This document shows, piece after piece, positions 1 through 7,503 of a stretch of 14,600 nucleotides of DNA. The DNA is from Pontimonas sp. Lineage in GTDB: Bacteria; Actinomycetota; Actinomycetes; Actinomycetales; Microbacteriaceae. Position 1 is the stretch's first letter. The number at the start of each line of letters is the position of its first letter. The DNA is taken from NCBI GenBank assembly GCA_021741925.1, contig JAIOWW010000019.1, positions 1-14,600 on the forward strand. The letters are read 5' to 3'. Under the pieces are notes generated by a model. That model did no database searches, was not told the DNA's origin, and saw nothing but the letters and a program-made list of their open reading frames with translations. A program made the position numbers and the translations under genes.

Positions 1-548
1 TGGAGTGGATCGATGGAAACCTTGGGTCCAAAGTCACCATGAAGTACCCCTCGGTCTTTCTGGTGGGGGAGCGCGCCAAGGGGGAGACACTCTCTGTAGC
101 GTTTGCTGGTCCTGGTCAGCATCAAGACGCCGGAGCCAAAATGATTCACATGGCCCCACATACGACGTCGTCGATTGTGTCGAAATCTATTGCCCGTGGC
201 GGCGGCAGAGCCGGATACCGCGGTGAGGTCAGGGTGGGTGAAAACGCTCACCATTCCGCCAACACGGTTCGATGTGATGCGCTGCTGGTCGACACTATTT
301 CGCGCAGTGACACCTACCCCGCGATTGATATCCGGGTAGATGATGTTCAGCTCGGGCACGAAGCAACGGTGTCGAAGGTCAGTGAAGAGCAGCTGTTTTA
401 TCTCCAGAGCAGAGGCCTGGCAGAAGATGAAGCCATGGCCATGATTGTCCGTGGTTTCATCGAACCGATTGCGAGAGAACTCCCCATGGAGTATGCGCTC
501 GAGTTGAACAAACTTATCGAAATGAATATGGAAGGCTCAGTCGGCTAA
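1..548 (+). CDS. sufB: SufB, Fe-S cluster scaffold subunit (3' part; start outside window)
   Basis: C-terminal ~181 residues of SufB, the scaffold subunit of the SufBCD complex that builds Fe-S clusters in the cytoplasm. The reading frame is open from base 3 ([17 protein letters not shown]) to TAA at 546-548, so the start lies upstream. Visible marks are the beta-helix core, the VRCDALLVD segment whose Cys (codon 273-275) matches the essential E. coli SufB Cys405 by family knowledge, the GHEATVSK segment, and the C-terminal [13 protein letters not shown] helix shared with SufD. The ending [12 protein letters not shown]...MEGSVG is typical of actinobacterial SufB. No intein is present in the visible part, although some actinobacterial SufBs carry one. 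sufD starts on the base after the stop codon, so the two are translated from one message. The promoter and any SufR-type regulator would lie outside the window. Confidence 0.97.
   Translation, partial: EWIDGNLGSKVTMKYPSVFLVGERAKGETLSVAFAGPGQHQDAGAKMIHMAPHTTSSIVSKSIARGGGRAGYRGEVRVGENAHHSANTVRCDALLVDTISRSDTYPAIDIRVDDVQLGHEATVSKVSEEQLFYLQSRGLAEDEAMAMIVRGFIEPIARELPMEYALELNKLIEMNMEGSVG
384..415 (+). repeat. sufB copy of a DNA segment shared with sufD (second copy 1557-1588)
   Basis: The 32 bases encoding the [11 protein letters not shown] helix of SufB match 1557-1588 in sufD at 28 of 32 positions. Both genes descend from one ancestor and this is their most conserved helix, so the match is explained by paralogy. 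The identity at third positions is somewhat high, which would also fit local gene conversion. Confidence 0.6.
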
Positions 549-1727
549 ATGAGCACACAGAACACGGGCGGACAAGCGACTCTTGTACCGCAAGACACTC
601 GCGTGGGCAATGACGTTCCAGTCCAGACCAGGTCAGAACGTTTCGCGTCGGGAAATGTTGAGGATTACGCGAGCGTAACTGGCCGAGAACCTGAGTGGAA
701 ACTCAGCCCGGTTGCGAAGCTCACGCCACTGCTCGAAGGTCAACTCGAGGGCGGTCGTTACGACATCTCCACAACCGACGTCGAAGGTTTCGCCACATCG
801 TGGGTGGCTCCGGAACTCTCCCCGCGGGGGGTCGCCGGTATCCCCGAGGATCGCGCAGCAGCCAACGCATGGTCGAGCACTTCTGAGGTGCTGGTGGTGG
901 ATATAGCGGGGGAGCACCCAGAACCACTGCGCCTCGGACGTTCGGTGTTGGGTACGACTGCTCGCGCGGCCCACACAATAGTTCGAGTTCACCCCAACGC
1001 TCACGCGACGCTCATCATGGAATCCACGGGCGATGCTGTGTTGGCCGAGAACGTGGAGTTCGATATTCAGGATGGCGCTTCAGTCCAGATTGTGTGTGTC
1101 CAGGATTGGAGGCCCGGAGCGATTCACTACGGCGCGCACTTCGCGAGAGTGGCCAAGGACGCCACCTTCACCCAGATTCTTGTCAGCGTGGGCGGAGACG
1201 TCGTGATTGTGAATCCCTCCACTCAGCTTGTCGGTGCTGGAGCTGCGGGTCACCTGTGGGGCGCCTACTTCGCCGACGCTAGCCAACATCTCGAGCACCG
1301 TGTGTATGTGCACCATCAGGGCCCTCACACCGTCTCGCGAGTGACCTACAAGGGGGCTCTGCACGGCAAGGGAGCAAGAACCGTATGGGTGGGAGATGTC
1401 CTCATCGGTGCTGACGCAATTGGTACCGACTCCTACGAACAAAATCGCAATTTAGTCCTGAGTGATGGGACGAGAGCTGACTCAATCCCGAATCTGGAAA
1501 TCAAGACCGGCGACATTGCAGGGGCTGGCCACGCCAGTGCCACAGGACGGTTTGACGACGAGCAGCTTTTTTATCTCCAGTCCAGAGGAATCAACGAGCT
1601 CGATGCCAGGAGGCTCGTGGTGATGGGCTTCCTCGTCGACGTTGTCTCGAAGATTGACGACGCGGCGCTCGTCGCAGAACTCACGAGTAAGTTTCAGCAG
1701 AAACTCTCACAAACGGTGGAGGCTTAG
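549..1727 (+). CDS. sufD: SufD, Fe-S cluster assembly scaffold partner
   Basis: 392-aa SufD, the paralogue of SufB that forms the SufB-SufD heterodimer on a SufC dimer. The ATG directly follows the sufB stop, and a GGAAGG run near 530 could serve as a distant ribosome-binding site. The family signature lies at residues 310-350: PNLEI, then GAGHASATGRFDDEQLFYL. His328 aligns with the functionally important E. coli SufD His360, but the nearby E. coli Cys358 is Ala/Gly here; I recall the same in other actinobacterial SufDs, so this is probably lineage-typical. The C-terminal helix is paralogous to SufB's, and even the DNA is 28/32 identical there (384-415 versus 1557-1588). The stop codon touches the ATG of the Rieske gene. 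Length is normal and the frame intact. Confidence 0.97.
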   Translation: MSTQNTGGQATLVPQDTRVGNDVPVQTRSERFASGNVEDYASVTGREPEWKLSPVAKLTPLLEGQLEGGRYDISTTDVEGFATSWVAPELSPRGVAGIPEDRAAANAWSSTSEVLVVDIAGEHPEPLRLGRSVLGTTARAAHTIVRVHPNAHATLIMESTGDAVLAENVEFDIQDGASVQIVCVQDWRPGAIHYGAHFARVAKDATFTQILVSVGGDVVIVNPSTQLVGAGAAGHLWGAYFADASQHLEHRVYVHHQGPHTVSRVTYKGALHGKGARTVWVGDVLIGADAIGTDSYEQNRNLVLSDGTRADSIPNLEIKTGDIAGAGHASATGRFDDEQLFYLQSRGINELDARRLVVMGFLVDVVSKIDDAALVAELTSKFQQKLSQTVEA

Positions 1728-2063
1728 ATGGCTGCTGTAAAGGTATGCGGGGTGGATGACCTCAGTGTTTCCAGTGCGGTCAAAGTCACCATTGACGGAG
1801 TGCCCATTGCTCTGGTGAAGGACTCAGCCGGCGATATTCACGCGATCGGCGACACCTGCAGTCACGGCGAAATCTCCCTCTCTGAAGGGTTCGTCGAGGA
1901 CGACACGCTGGAATGTTGGGCACACGGCTCCAAGTTTGCTCTCGCCACAGGGCAGCCACGGAATTTTCCCGCATTCGAACCGGTCCCCGTATATGCGGTC
2001 ACCATTAGCGACGGTGACGTCTACGTTGACCCGACCCCCCTGACCAATCAAGAAGACGCGTAA
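1728..2063 (+). CDS. Rieske-type [2Fe-2S] ferredoxin in the suf operon
   Basis: 111-aa small Rieske protein, of the kind often annotated as a non-heme-iron oxygenase ferredoxin subunit. The cluster ligands are clear: C-S-H, 16 residues, then C-W-A-H, i.e. the CxH...CxxH Rieske pattern at about residues 43-65, followed by the usual GSKFALATG loop. It has no signal peptide or membrane segment, so it is cytoplasmic. GGTGGAGG about 6-13 bases before the ATG is a strong ribosome-binding site, and the ATG abuts the sufD stop. Because it sits between sufD and sufC and no oxygenase gene is nearby, I infer that it serves Fe-S biogenesis, perhaps as an electron donor or as a client, rather than a ring-hydroxylating oxygenase. 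Its exact job in actinobacterial Suf systems is, to my knowledge, not established. Confidence 0.93.
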   Translation: MAAVKVCGVDDLSVSSAVKVTIDGVPIALVKDSAGDIHAIGDTCSHGEISLSEGFVEDDTLECWAHGSKFALATGQPRNFPAFEPVPVYAVTISDGDVYVDPTPLTNQEDA

Positions 2064-2071
2064 GGACAGCA

Positions 2072-2830
<759 letters not shown>

Positions 2831-2848
2831 GCCAGGGGAGGAGGAGAC

Positions 2849-3181
2849 ATGTCGACTGTTGCGCTGAGTGACGAAAAGTTCGATGTTGTTCAGGAAGGCC
2901 TGAAAAACGTCATCGACCCCGAATTGGGTGTCAACATCGTCGACCTTGGTCTAATCTACGACCTGTCATGGGACGATGACGAGGACGCACTCATCATCAG
3001 CATGACCCTCACGTCCGCAGGGTGCCCCCTTACCGATGTCATTGAAGAGGAAATGGCCAACGCACTCGATGGTGTCGTCGAGCGTTTCCGGATCAACTGG
3101 GTGTGGATGCCGCCATGGGGTCAAGAGCGAATTACCGAAGACGGCCGCGACATGATGAGGGCCCTCGGATTCTCTATTTAG
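2849..3181 (+). CDS. sufT: SufT-like DUF59/MIP18-family Fe-S maturation factor
   Basis: 110-aa protein of the DUF59 (MIP18/PaaD-like) family, which helps mature or deliver Fe-S clusters. Diagnostic motifs are DPELGVNIVDLGLIY at 23-37 and TSAGCP at 55-60, whose Cys59 is the likely cluster- or metal-contacting residue, plus the C-terminal WMPPWGQERITEDGR. GGGGAGGAGG just before the ATG is a very strong ribosome-binding site, the best in the operon. Single-domain DUF59 proteins at the end of actinobacterial suf operons match M. tuberculosis Rv1466. Start choice is secure because no closer in-frame ATG precedes the motif region. A paaD function is unlikely, as no phenylacetate genes are present. 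Confidence 0.95.
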   Translation: MSTVALSDEKFDVVQEGLKNVIDPELGVNIVDLGLIYDLSWDDDEDALIISMTLTSAGCPLTDVIEEEMANALDGVVERFRINWVWMPPWGQERITEDGRDMMRALGFSI

Positions 3182-3217
3182 CATCGCACCGGTTCACGCC
3201 CTCCGCGCAGGTGCCCC

Positions 3218-4816
3218 GTGCTTGAGGTCAAGGACCTTCAAATTCGAATTGGCGCGCGCGTCCTCATGGACGAAGTGTCATTCCGTGTTGACAAGGGCGA
3301 CAAAGTCGGGCTCGTCGGTCGAAACGGCGCGGGGAAGACCACCCTGACGAAGGTCATTGCTGGTGACATGCCGGCGACTGAGGGCACCATCCATCTGCAG
3401 GGTGAGATGGGTTACCTCCCGCAGGATCCGCGGGCCGGAGATCCCAGTGAAACTGCGCGGACCCGGATCTTGAACGCCCGAGGATTGGGCTCGCTCATGG
3501 CCGACATGGACGTTGCTGCGTCGATGATGGCGGATCCAGACTCAACTGTCGCTGAATCCGCAATGTCACGATATAGCCGTCTCAATGACAGGTTTCTGTC
3601 CTTAGGTGGATATCAGGCAGAGGCGGAGGCGGCCGCGATTGCCTCCCATCTGAACTTGCCCTCAGGAATCCTTGAACAGTCCTTGGGGACCCTCTCGGGT
3701 GGTCAACGGCGCAGGATTGAACTTGCCCGCATTCTGTTCCAGAACGCGCCCCTTATGGTCCTCGACGAGCCGACCAACCACCTCGACGCCGACTCCGTGG
3801 TCTGGCTGCGCTCTTTTCTCGCCTCCTACCCCGGTGGTGTCATCGTTATCTCCCACGACGTCGCACTCGTGGAAGAAACCGTAAACCGCGTTTTCTATCT
3901 CGACGCCACCCGCGCAACCATCGATATCTACAACATGTCATGGAAGCACTACCTCCGTCAGCGTGAAGCCGACCAGGAGAGGCGAGTCCGGGAGCGGTCC
4001 ATAACAGAGAAAAAGGCGACGGCACTCCAACTCCAAGCGGCGAGATTTGGCGCGAAAGCGTCCAAAGCTTCCTCCGCTCAGCAGATGAAGGCCCGTGCGG
4101 AGAAGATGCTGCAAGGGCTTGAGGGCGTGAGGACGACCGATAGGGTCGCCAAACTTCGTTTTCCGGATCCGGCGCCGTGCGGCAAAACACCACTGTTTGC
4201 GTCGAATTTGTCGAAAAGCTACGGCTCACTCGAAGTCTTCACCGCTGTGGATCTCGCGATTGATCGAGGGTCCAAAGTGGTGATTGTCGGTTTGAACGGT
4301 GCGGGCAAAACCACGTTGCTCAGAATTCTTGCGGGAGTCGATTCTCCCGATACCGGCAAGGTCGAGGGTGGGCATGGTTTGCGTGTGGGTTACTACGCGC
4401 AAGAACACGAAACCCTCGACATCTCCAGGACTGTTCTCGAAAACATGTTGACCTCTTCACCATCTTTGGGTGAGACAGAGGCACGGAACGTTCTGGGGTC
4501 ATTCCTCTTCACCGGCGATGACGTTCATAAGCCGGCTGGAGTGCTCTCCGGAGGTGAGAAGACCCGGCTCTCACTGGCTACGCTCGTTGTGTCGAAAGCG
4601 AATGTTCTCCTCCTCGATGAGCCGACAAACAACCTCGACCCCGCCAGCCGCGAAGAAATCCTCGATGCTTTGGCCCACTTCTCCGGCGCCGTGGTCCTCG
4701 TCAGCCACGATGACGGAGCAGTCTTGGCTCTAAACCCTGAACGTGTCCTGATCATGCCTGACGGTGTGGAGGACCATTGGAGCGAGGAATATCAGGAGCT
4801 CATCGAGCTCGCCTAG
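3218..4816 (+). CDS. ABC-F family ATPase (Rv1473-like), duplicated ABC domains
   Basis: 532-aa soluble protein with two ABC domains and no membrane segments. Domain 1: Walker A GRNGAGKT 34-41, LSGGQRRR 159-166, DEPTNHLD 183-190. A charged linker follows (about 240-320, the P-site tRNA interaction motif region). Domain 2: GLNGAGKT 358-365, LSGGEKTR 443-450, DEPTNNLD 467-474. ABC-F proteins bind the ribosome and relieve stalling or protect it from antibiotics. The overall sequence and the YQELIELA tail resemble what I remember of mycobacterial Rv1473, so a housekeeping translation factor is as likely as a resistance factor. The start is GTG at 3218 with a weak AGG 6 bp upstream; it lies 36 bp behind sufT and may be cotranscribed. 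The TAG stop overlaps the SURF1 stop on the other strand. Confidence 0.94.
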   Translation: MLEVKDLQIRIGARVLMDEVSFRVDKGDKVGLVGRNGAGKTTLTKVIAGDMPATEGTIHLQGEMGYLPQDPRAGDPSETARTRILNARGLGSLMADMDVAASMMADPDSTVAESAMSRYSRLNDRFLSLGGYQAEAEAAAIASHLNLPSGILEQSLGTLSGGQRRRIELARILFQNAPLMVLDEPTNHLDADSVVWLRSFLASYPGGVIVISHDVALVEETVNRVFYLDATRATIDIYNMSWKHYLRQREADQERRVRERSITEKKATALQLQAARFGAKASKASSAQQMKARAEKMLQGLEGVRTTDRVAKLRFPDPAPCGKTPLFASNLSKSYGSLEVFTAVDLAIDRGSKVVIVGLNGAGKTTLLRILAGVDSPDTGKVEGGHGLRVGYYAQEHETLDISRTVLENMLTSSPSLGETEARNVLGSFLFTGDDVHKPAGVLSGGEKTRLSLATLVVSKANVLLLDEPTNNLDPASREEILDALAHFSGAVVLVSHDDGAVLALNPERVLIMPDGVEDHWSEEYQELIELA

Positions 4817-4826
4817 CGACCAGCTC
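4805..4826. repeat. Bulged inverted repeat centred on two shared stop codons
   Basis: GAGC-TCGC, loop CTA, GCGA, a 3-nt bulge (CCA), then GCTC: an 8-bp imperfect hairpin. Its loop and first closing base form CTAG (4813-4816), which supplies TAG stops to the ABC-F gene on + and to SURF1 on -. A further GGAGCT/AGCTCC pair (4795-4800, 4822-4827) is an alternative outer stem. There is no T-tract on either side, so it is not a classical intrinsic terminator. A bidirectional U-less terminator is possible but unproven, and chance is not excluded. Confidence 0.3.
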
Positions 4827-5610
4827 CATCGAGAAGAGCATCCTCTTCCTGGTCATCGCGTGAGGCCTTTCTCGAGACATCTTCTCCACGATGTGATCGA
4901 ACCTCTTGCCTGAGCATGTACCCAAGGCCTCCAAAAGCCATGAGGGCAAAGAGATACCACTGGAATGTGTAGCTCAGGTGGGGGCCTTCATCGAGGTCTG
5001 GCCGAAGGGTGGGCAAAGGTGGCTGTACTGGCGGCGGGTTCTCTTCGCCCAGGGCAAGAAAGAAATCTTCTCTAATCTCTACGGACGATGTCTGCTGCAG
5101 AGAGCCCAAGTGAATGCTCGCGATTTGCCCCTGCGGTGCGCCGCGACCCGGAAGAAGCGGTTCTGTTGGCTTGATTCGACCTAAAAGCTCGATCGCTCCG
5201 GGCGGAGTGTCGGGTACGTCATCAGGAAAATCTTGGGTTTCCCCTGTGGGAATCCACCCACGATTCACCATCACGCTGACACCATCCGTGACGAAGGGCA
5301 CCAACACTTCAAAACCCACCGACCCAGCCCGAGGCCGTGTTCTCACCAGCACCTCTTCCCCCACGAGGTAGCGTCCAGTCGCAATAACCGGGATCCATTC
5401 GAGCTCTTGCGCGGACAGAGGTCCACTCTTGATCAGGGCAGACAGGGGAATCGGATCGCGGTCATAGTTGCTCTCCACTTTTTCTATTGCGGCTACCGCT
5501 TCCCCGCGGCGCTCCCATTGCCACATACCAAACATGGATGCGACAACGGCGAACGCAATGGTCAGTGCCATATAGCCCAACCACCGACGGGTAAGTAACA
5601 AGCGGAACAT
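4813..5610 (-). CDS. SURF1 family cytochrome oxidase assembly protein
   Basis: 265-aa SURF1 (Shy1-type) protein, which helps assemble the heme a/CuB centre of aa3-type cytochrome c oxidase. Topology is diagnostic: an N-terminal transmembrane helix (about 11-29) ending in FGMWQWERR, a roughly 180-residue extracytoplasmic domain containing VNRGWIPTG (about 115-123), then HLSYTFQWYLFAL leading into a second helix (213-233). A charged cytoplasmic tail of about 30 residues rich in D, E, R and K follows. The ATG lies directly after the TAG of the small upstream gene, giving a three-gene run DUF3099, Cys/His protein, SURF1. The stop shares CTAG with the convergent ABC-F gene. Heme-copper oxidase genes themselves are not in the window. 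Confidence 0.93.
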   Translation of the reverse strand: MFRLLLTRRWLGYMALTIAFAVVASMFGMWQWERRGEAVAAIEKVESNYDRDPIPLSALIKSGPLSAQELEWIPVIATGRYLVGEEVLVRTRPRAGSVGFEVLVPFVTDGVSVMVNRGWIPTGETQDFPDDVPDTPPGAIELLGRIKPTEPLLPGRGAPQGQIASIHLGSLQQTSSVEIREDFFLALGEENPPPVQPPLPTLRPDLDEGPHLSYTFQWYLFALMAFGGLGYMLRQEVRSHRGEDVSRKASRDDQEEDALLDGAGR

Positions 5611-5832
5611 CTAGGTACCCTCTGGGTCGCGCCGGACTAAAGAAACCGGGAACCCTTTTTGGGATAAGTAGCCTTCAAAATAGTCACGATGCTCTGCGCA
5701 CGCTAGCCAAACCTTCTGGCGTTCGGGGCCGTGAATACGAGGGTTTCGCCACACCACATTCCATTCGGGTACCGATACGCAGGCCGTTCGCGAACATCGT
5801 AAAGTCGGCGTTTCAGCGCCGGGAATCTTCAC
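5611..5832 (-). CDS. Small conserved Cys/His protein of unknown function
   Basis: 73-aa protein. A longer open frame runs upstream to 5985 but lies inside DUF3099, so I choose GTG at 5832, which overlaps the DUF3099 TGA as GTGA; the residues before it look like out-of-frame translation of that gene. Cysteines and histidine are arranged as C13-x4-C18-x26-C45-x2-H48, in CSRTAC and LACAEH, suggesting a small zinc-binding fold (inference). VVWRNPRIHGPERQKVW between the pairs is basic and aromatic. I remember similar short proteins beside SURF1 in other Microbacteriaceae, without known function. There is no signal peptide or membrane segment. Its stop touches the SURF1 ATG, so production of the two should be tightly coupled. 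Confidence 0.75.
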   Translation of the reverse strand: MKIPGAETPTLRCSRTACVSVPEWNVVWRNPRIHGPERQKVWLACAEHRDYFEGYLSQKGFPVSLVRRDPEGT

Positions 5833-6098
5833 GAGCGTTGAAGAGGAGCAAGCGAACCTGGTCTCAACAGTTGACCCGCTCGAGGTTTCTTGGCCACCGA
5901 ATTTGCGGTCACCACCGCAAAGTAGGGAAGGAATACTGCTCCGAACGCTGGAAGAAGTAGCCACCAACCCTCGACAAGAAAACAAGCCGCAATACAGATA
6001 AGTCGTATTCCCATCGCGACTGCGTACTTGACCATCCGGGCACGACGCTCAGAGTCAGGGGACTCCTGCAAGCTCGTGACGGTGTGGGTCTGTGTCAT
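5829..6098 (-). CDS. DUF3099 family two-helix membrane protein
   Basis: 89-aa protein with two predicted transmembrane helices (about 25-43 and 46-64) joined by a very short turn, an N-terminal stretch with ERRARMVKYAVAMGIR, and the ending LPYFAVVTANSV typical of actinobacterial DUF3099 proteins. Function is unknown. I prefer ATG 6098, preceded by AAAGGA at good spacing, over an in-frame upstream codon at 6131, which would add 11 residues reaching almost to the divergent fabG. A TACGAT hexamer at 6109-6114 may be its -10 box. First gene of the run DUF3099, Cys/His protein, SURF1; its TGA overlaps the next GTG. Confidence 0.85.
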   Translation of the reverse strand: MTQTHTVTSLQESPDSERRARMVKYAVAMGIRLICIAACFLVEGWWLLLPAFGAVFLPYFAVVTANSVAKKPRAGQLLRPGSLAPLQRS

Positions 6099-6108
6099 GG
6101 TGTCCTTT

Positions 6109-6114
6109 ATCGTA
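6109..6114 (-). promoter_or_regulatory. Possible -10 box of the DUF3099-SURF1 operon
   Basis: TACGAT on the minus strand matches the actinobacterial TANNNT -10 pattern and ends 10 nt before the DUF3099 ATG. No convincing -35 element is seen. Such a hexamer is common by chance; its position in the 47-bp divergent gap is the main support. Confidence 0.35.
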
Positions 6115-6131
6115 AGCCCCCAACCTGCCAA

Positions 6132-6137
6132 TAAGCT
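6132..6137 (+). promoter_or_regulatory. -10 box for a probably leaderless fabG transcript
   Basis: TAAGCT followed by 8 nt and the fabG ATG at 6146. This spacing puts transcription start at or next to the A of ATG, the usual layout of actinobacterial leaderless genes. The same box and spacing precede the ABC ATPase gene at 8807, and 12 of the 17 bases from box through ATG agree between the two. GAGGA only 2 nt from the ATG is too close to act as a normal ribosome-binding site. Confidence 0.55.
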
Positions 6138-6145
6138 TGAGGACT

Positions 6146-6856
6146 ATGACCACTCCACGCACTGTTCTTGTCACTGGTGGCAATCGAGGAATTGGGCATG
6201 CCATCGCTGCTCGTTTCGTTGCGGAGGGCCATCGGGTCGCTGTGACGGCGAGGAACGGCTCTGGCCCTTCAGGTTCCGTGACTGTGAAAGCCGATGTGAC
6301 AGACGGTGACTCGTTAGACGCTGCCATCGCGCACGTCGAAGCAGAACTTGGCACCATCGAGGTACTTGTCGCCAACGCCGGCATCACTAAGGACACTCTG
6401 CTGATGAGGATGACGGACGAAGATTTTGAGGAGGTCATCAACACGAACCTGGTGGGTGTCTTCAAAGTGGTCAAGCGCTGCATAAAGTCAATGATTAAGG
6501 CCAAGCATGGGCGAATTATCCTGATTTCCAGCGTTGTGGGTCTCTACGGCTCTCCCGGCCAGGTCAACTACGCGTCTTCTAAATCCGCACTCATCGGTTT
6601 TGCGCGATCCATCACCAGAGAACTCGGGTCACGCGGGATCACCGCCAACGTGGTGGCGCCAGGGTTCATTAATACCGACATGACACGGGAGCTTCCTGAA
6701 GCACAGCAAGCGTCATATCTAAGCTCTATTCCGGCAGGTCGTTTCGCAGAGCCAGAGGAAGTTGCCGCTGCTGTGTCCTGGCTCGCGAGCGACGATGCGG
6801 CCTACATCTCAGGCGCTGTCATCCCCGTTGATGGCGGACTGGGAATGGGGCACTAA
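6146..6856 (+). CDS. fabG: FabG-type 3-oxoacyl-ACP reductase (SDR family)
   Basis: 236-aa classical short-chain dehydrogenase/reductase that likely reduces 3-oxoacyl-ACP with NADPH in fatty-acid elongation. Motifs: cofactor loop TGGNRGIG 10-17, NAG 77-79, catalytic Ser in ISSVVG (about 128-129), and YxxxK at Tyr142/Lys146 in NYASSKSA. The C-terminal [14 protein letters not shown] is the FabG-type end. Start: ATG 6146; an in-frame TTG at 6137 would add three residues and overlap the -10 box. Actinobacterial FabGs often stand beside DUF3099 and SURF1, as here. No inhA/fabI follows; the next gene is convergent serB, whose stop overlaps this one. A reductase for another 3-oxoacyl or ketone substrate cannot be excluded. 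Confidence 0.9.
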   Translation: MTTPRTVLVTGGNRGIGHAIAARFVAEGHRVAVTARNGSGPSGSVTVKADVTDGDSLDAAIAHVEAELGTIEVLVANAGITKDTLLMRMTDEDFEEVINTNLVGVFKVVKRCIKSMIKAKHGRIILISSVVGLYGSPGQVNYASSKSALIGFARSITRELGSRGITANVVAPGFINTDMTRELPEAQQASYLSSIPAGRFAEPEEVAAAVSWLASDDAAYISGAVIPVDGGLGMGH

Positions 6857-6870
6857 CCTCTGAGTCCCAG
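6839..6870. repeat. Imperfect inverted repeat spanning the fabG/serB stop codons
   Basis: CTGGGA (6839-6844) pairs perfectly with TCCCAG (6865-6870). Inside, GGGG (6847-6850) pairs with CCTC (6857-6860, one G-U), closing on loop CACTAA that contains both stop codons. There are unpaired bases between the two stems and no T-tract on either side. It could form a U-less bidirectional terminator; evidence is structural only. Confidence 0.3.
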
Positions 6871-7503
6871 AACTTCAAGAACGCGCCGGAGGTCAGGGAC
6901 GTCGATAATTACATCCGCCGCTTCTTTGGCGACAGGCTTCGCCATAAAGGCGATTCCCACACCGGCTTCTCTGAGCATTTCTACATCGTTTCCACCATCT
7001 CCCACGGCGACAGTGTCCGCCATGTCAATGGAGTTGGCGTGGGCCCATTCCCTGAGCGTTGCAGCCTTAGCGCCTGAATCGATGACATCACCCACCGTCT
7101 CGCCGGTGAGGAGGCCTTCGAGCACGCCCAAGGTGTTTGCTCGATGAAAGTCCAGGTTGAGTTCCTCCGCGAGCGGGTCAACCATATGGTGAAAACCGCC
7201 GGACACAGCCCCCACAAGATGGCCCTTCGCATGAAGCTCGGAGACGAGTTCCCGCGCTCCCTCCGTTATTCGCACCTGCGCCGTCGCCGAAGCGACAGCA
7301 TCAACACTCACGCCTTTGAGGGCCGCAACCCTGCGCTTCAAGGACGCTTCGAAATCCAGCTCTCCGCGCATCGCAGCTGCCGTAATCGCCGCCACCTCAG
7401 CCGCAACGTCGAGCGACACGAATCTGGCAATCAGGTCTATCCCCTCATCCCGGGTCAGGGTTGAGTCGACGTCGAGAACGACGAGTTTTCGTTGCTGCCT
7501 CAC
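6853..7503 (-). CDS. serB: SerB phosphoserine phosphatase (HAD superfamily)
   Basis: 216-aa HAD phosphatase catalysing the last step of serine synthesis, O-phosphoserine to serine. Motif I DVDSTLT at 11-17 (Asp11 nucleophile, Asp13 acid/base), Glu20 in RDEGID, motif II SGGF at 101-104, Lys146 as motif III, motif IV GDGGND at 168-173. It lacks the N-terminal ACT domain found in longer SerBs, so this is the compact form. Start is GTG 7503 inside the glgC stop (GTGA), implying translational coupling to glgC. The stop overlaps the convergent fabG stop. DVDSTLT and the cap region support serine phosphatase rather than a sugar phosphatase, but substrate is inferred. Confidence 0.92.
   Translation of the reverse strand: MRQQRKLVVLDVDSTLTRDEGIDLIARFVSLDVAAEVAAITAAAMRGELDFEASLKRRVAALKGVSVDAVASATAQVRITEGARELVSELHAKGHLVGAVSGGFHHMVDPLAEELNLDFHRANTLGVLEGLLTGETVGDVIDSGAKAATLREWAHANSIDMADTVAVGDGGNDVEMLREAGVGIAFMAKPVAKEAADVIIDVPDLRRVLEVLGLRG

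Noticed and set aside
1..548. SufB intein, known in some actinobacteria
   Set aside because: The visible C-terminal part is uninterrupted; the usual insertion sites lie upstream of the window.
1080..1442. Minus-strand 120-codon open frame inside sufD
   Set aside because: No motif, no start signal, and sufD is complete on the plus strand.
3186..3214. GCACC/GGTGC inverted repeat before the ABC-F start
   Set aside because: Only 5 bp with a 19-nt loop; expected by chance and not stable enough to claim control.
3846..4229. Minus-strand open frame of 127 codons inside the ABC-F gene
   Set aside because: Low-complexity Ser/Arg/Pro composition typical of shadow frames; both ABC domains on the plus strand are intact.
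5833..5985. N-terminal extension of the 73-aa Cys/His protein
   Set aside because: Lies within DUF3099 in another frame, Ser-rich and unlike a real protein; the GTGA overlap gives a natural start.
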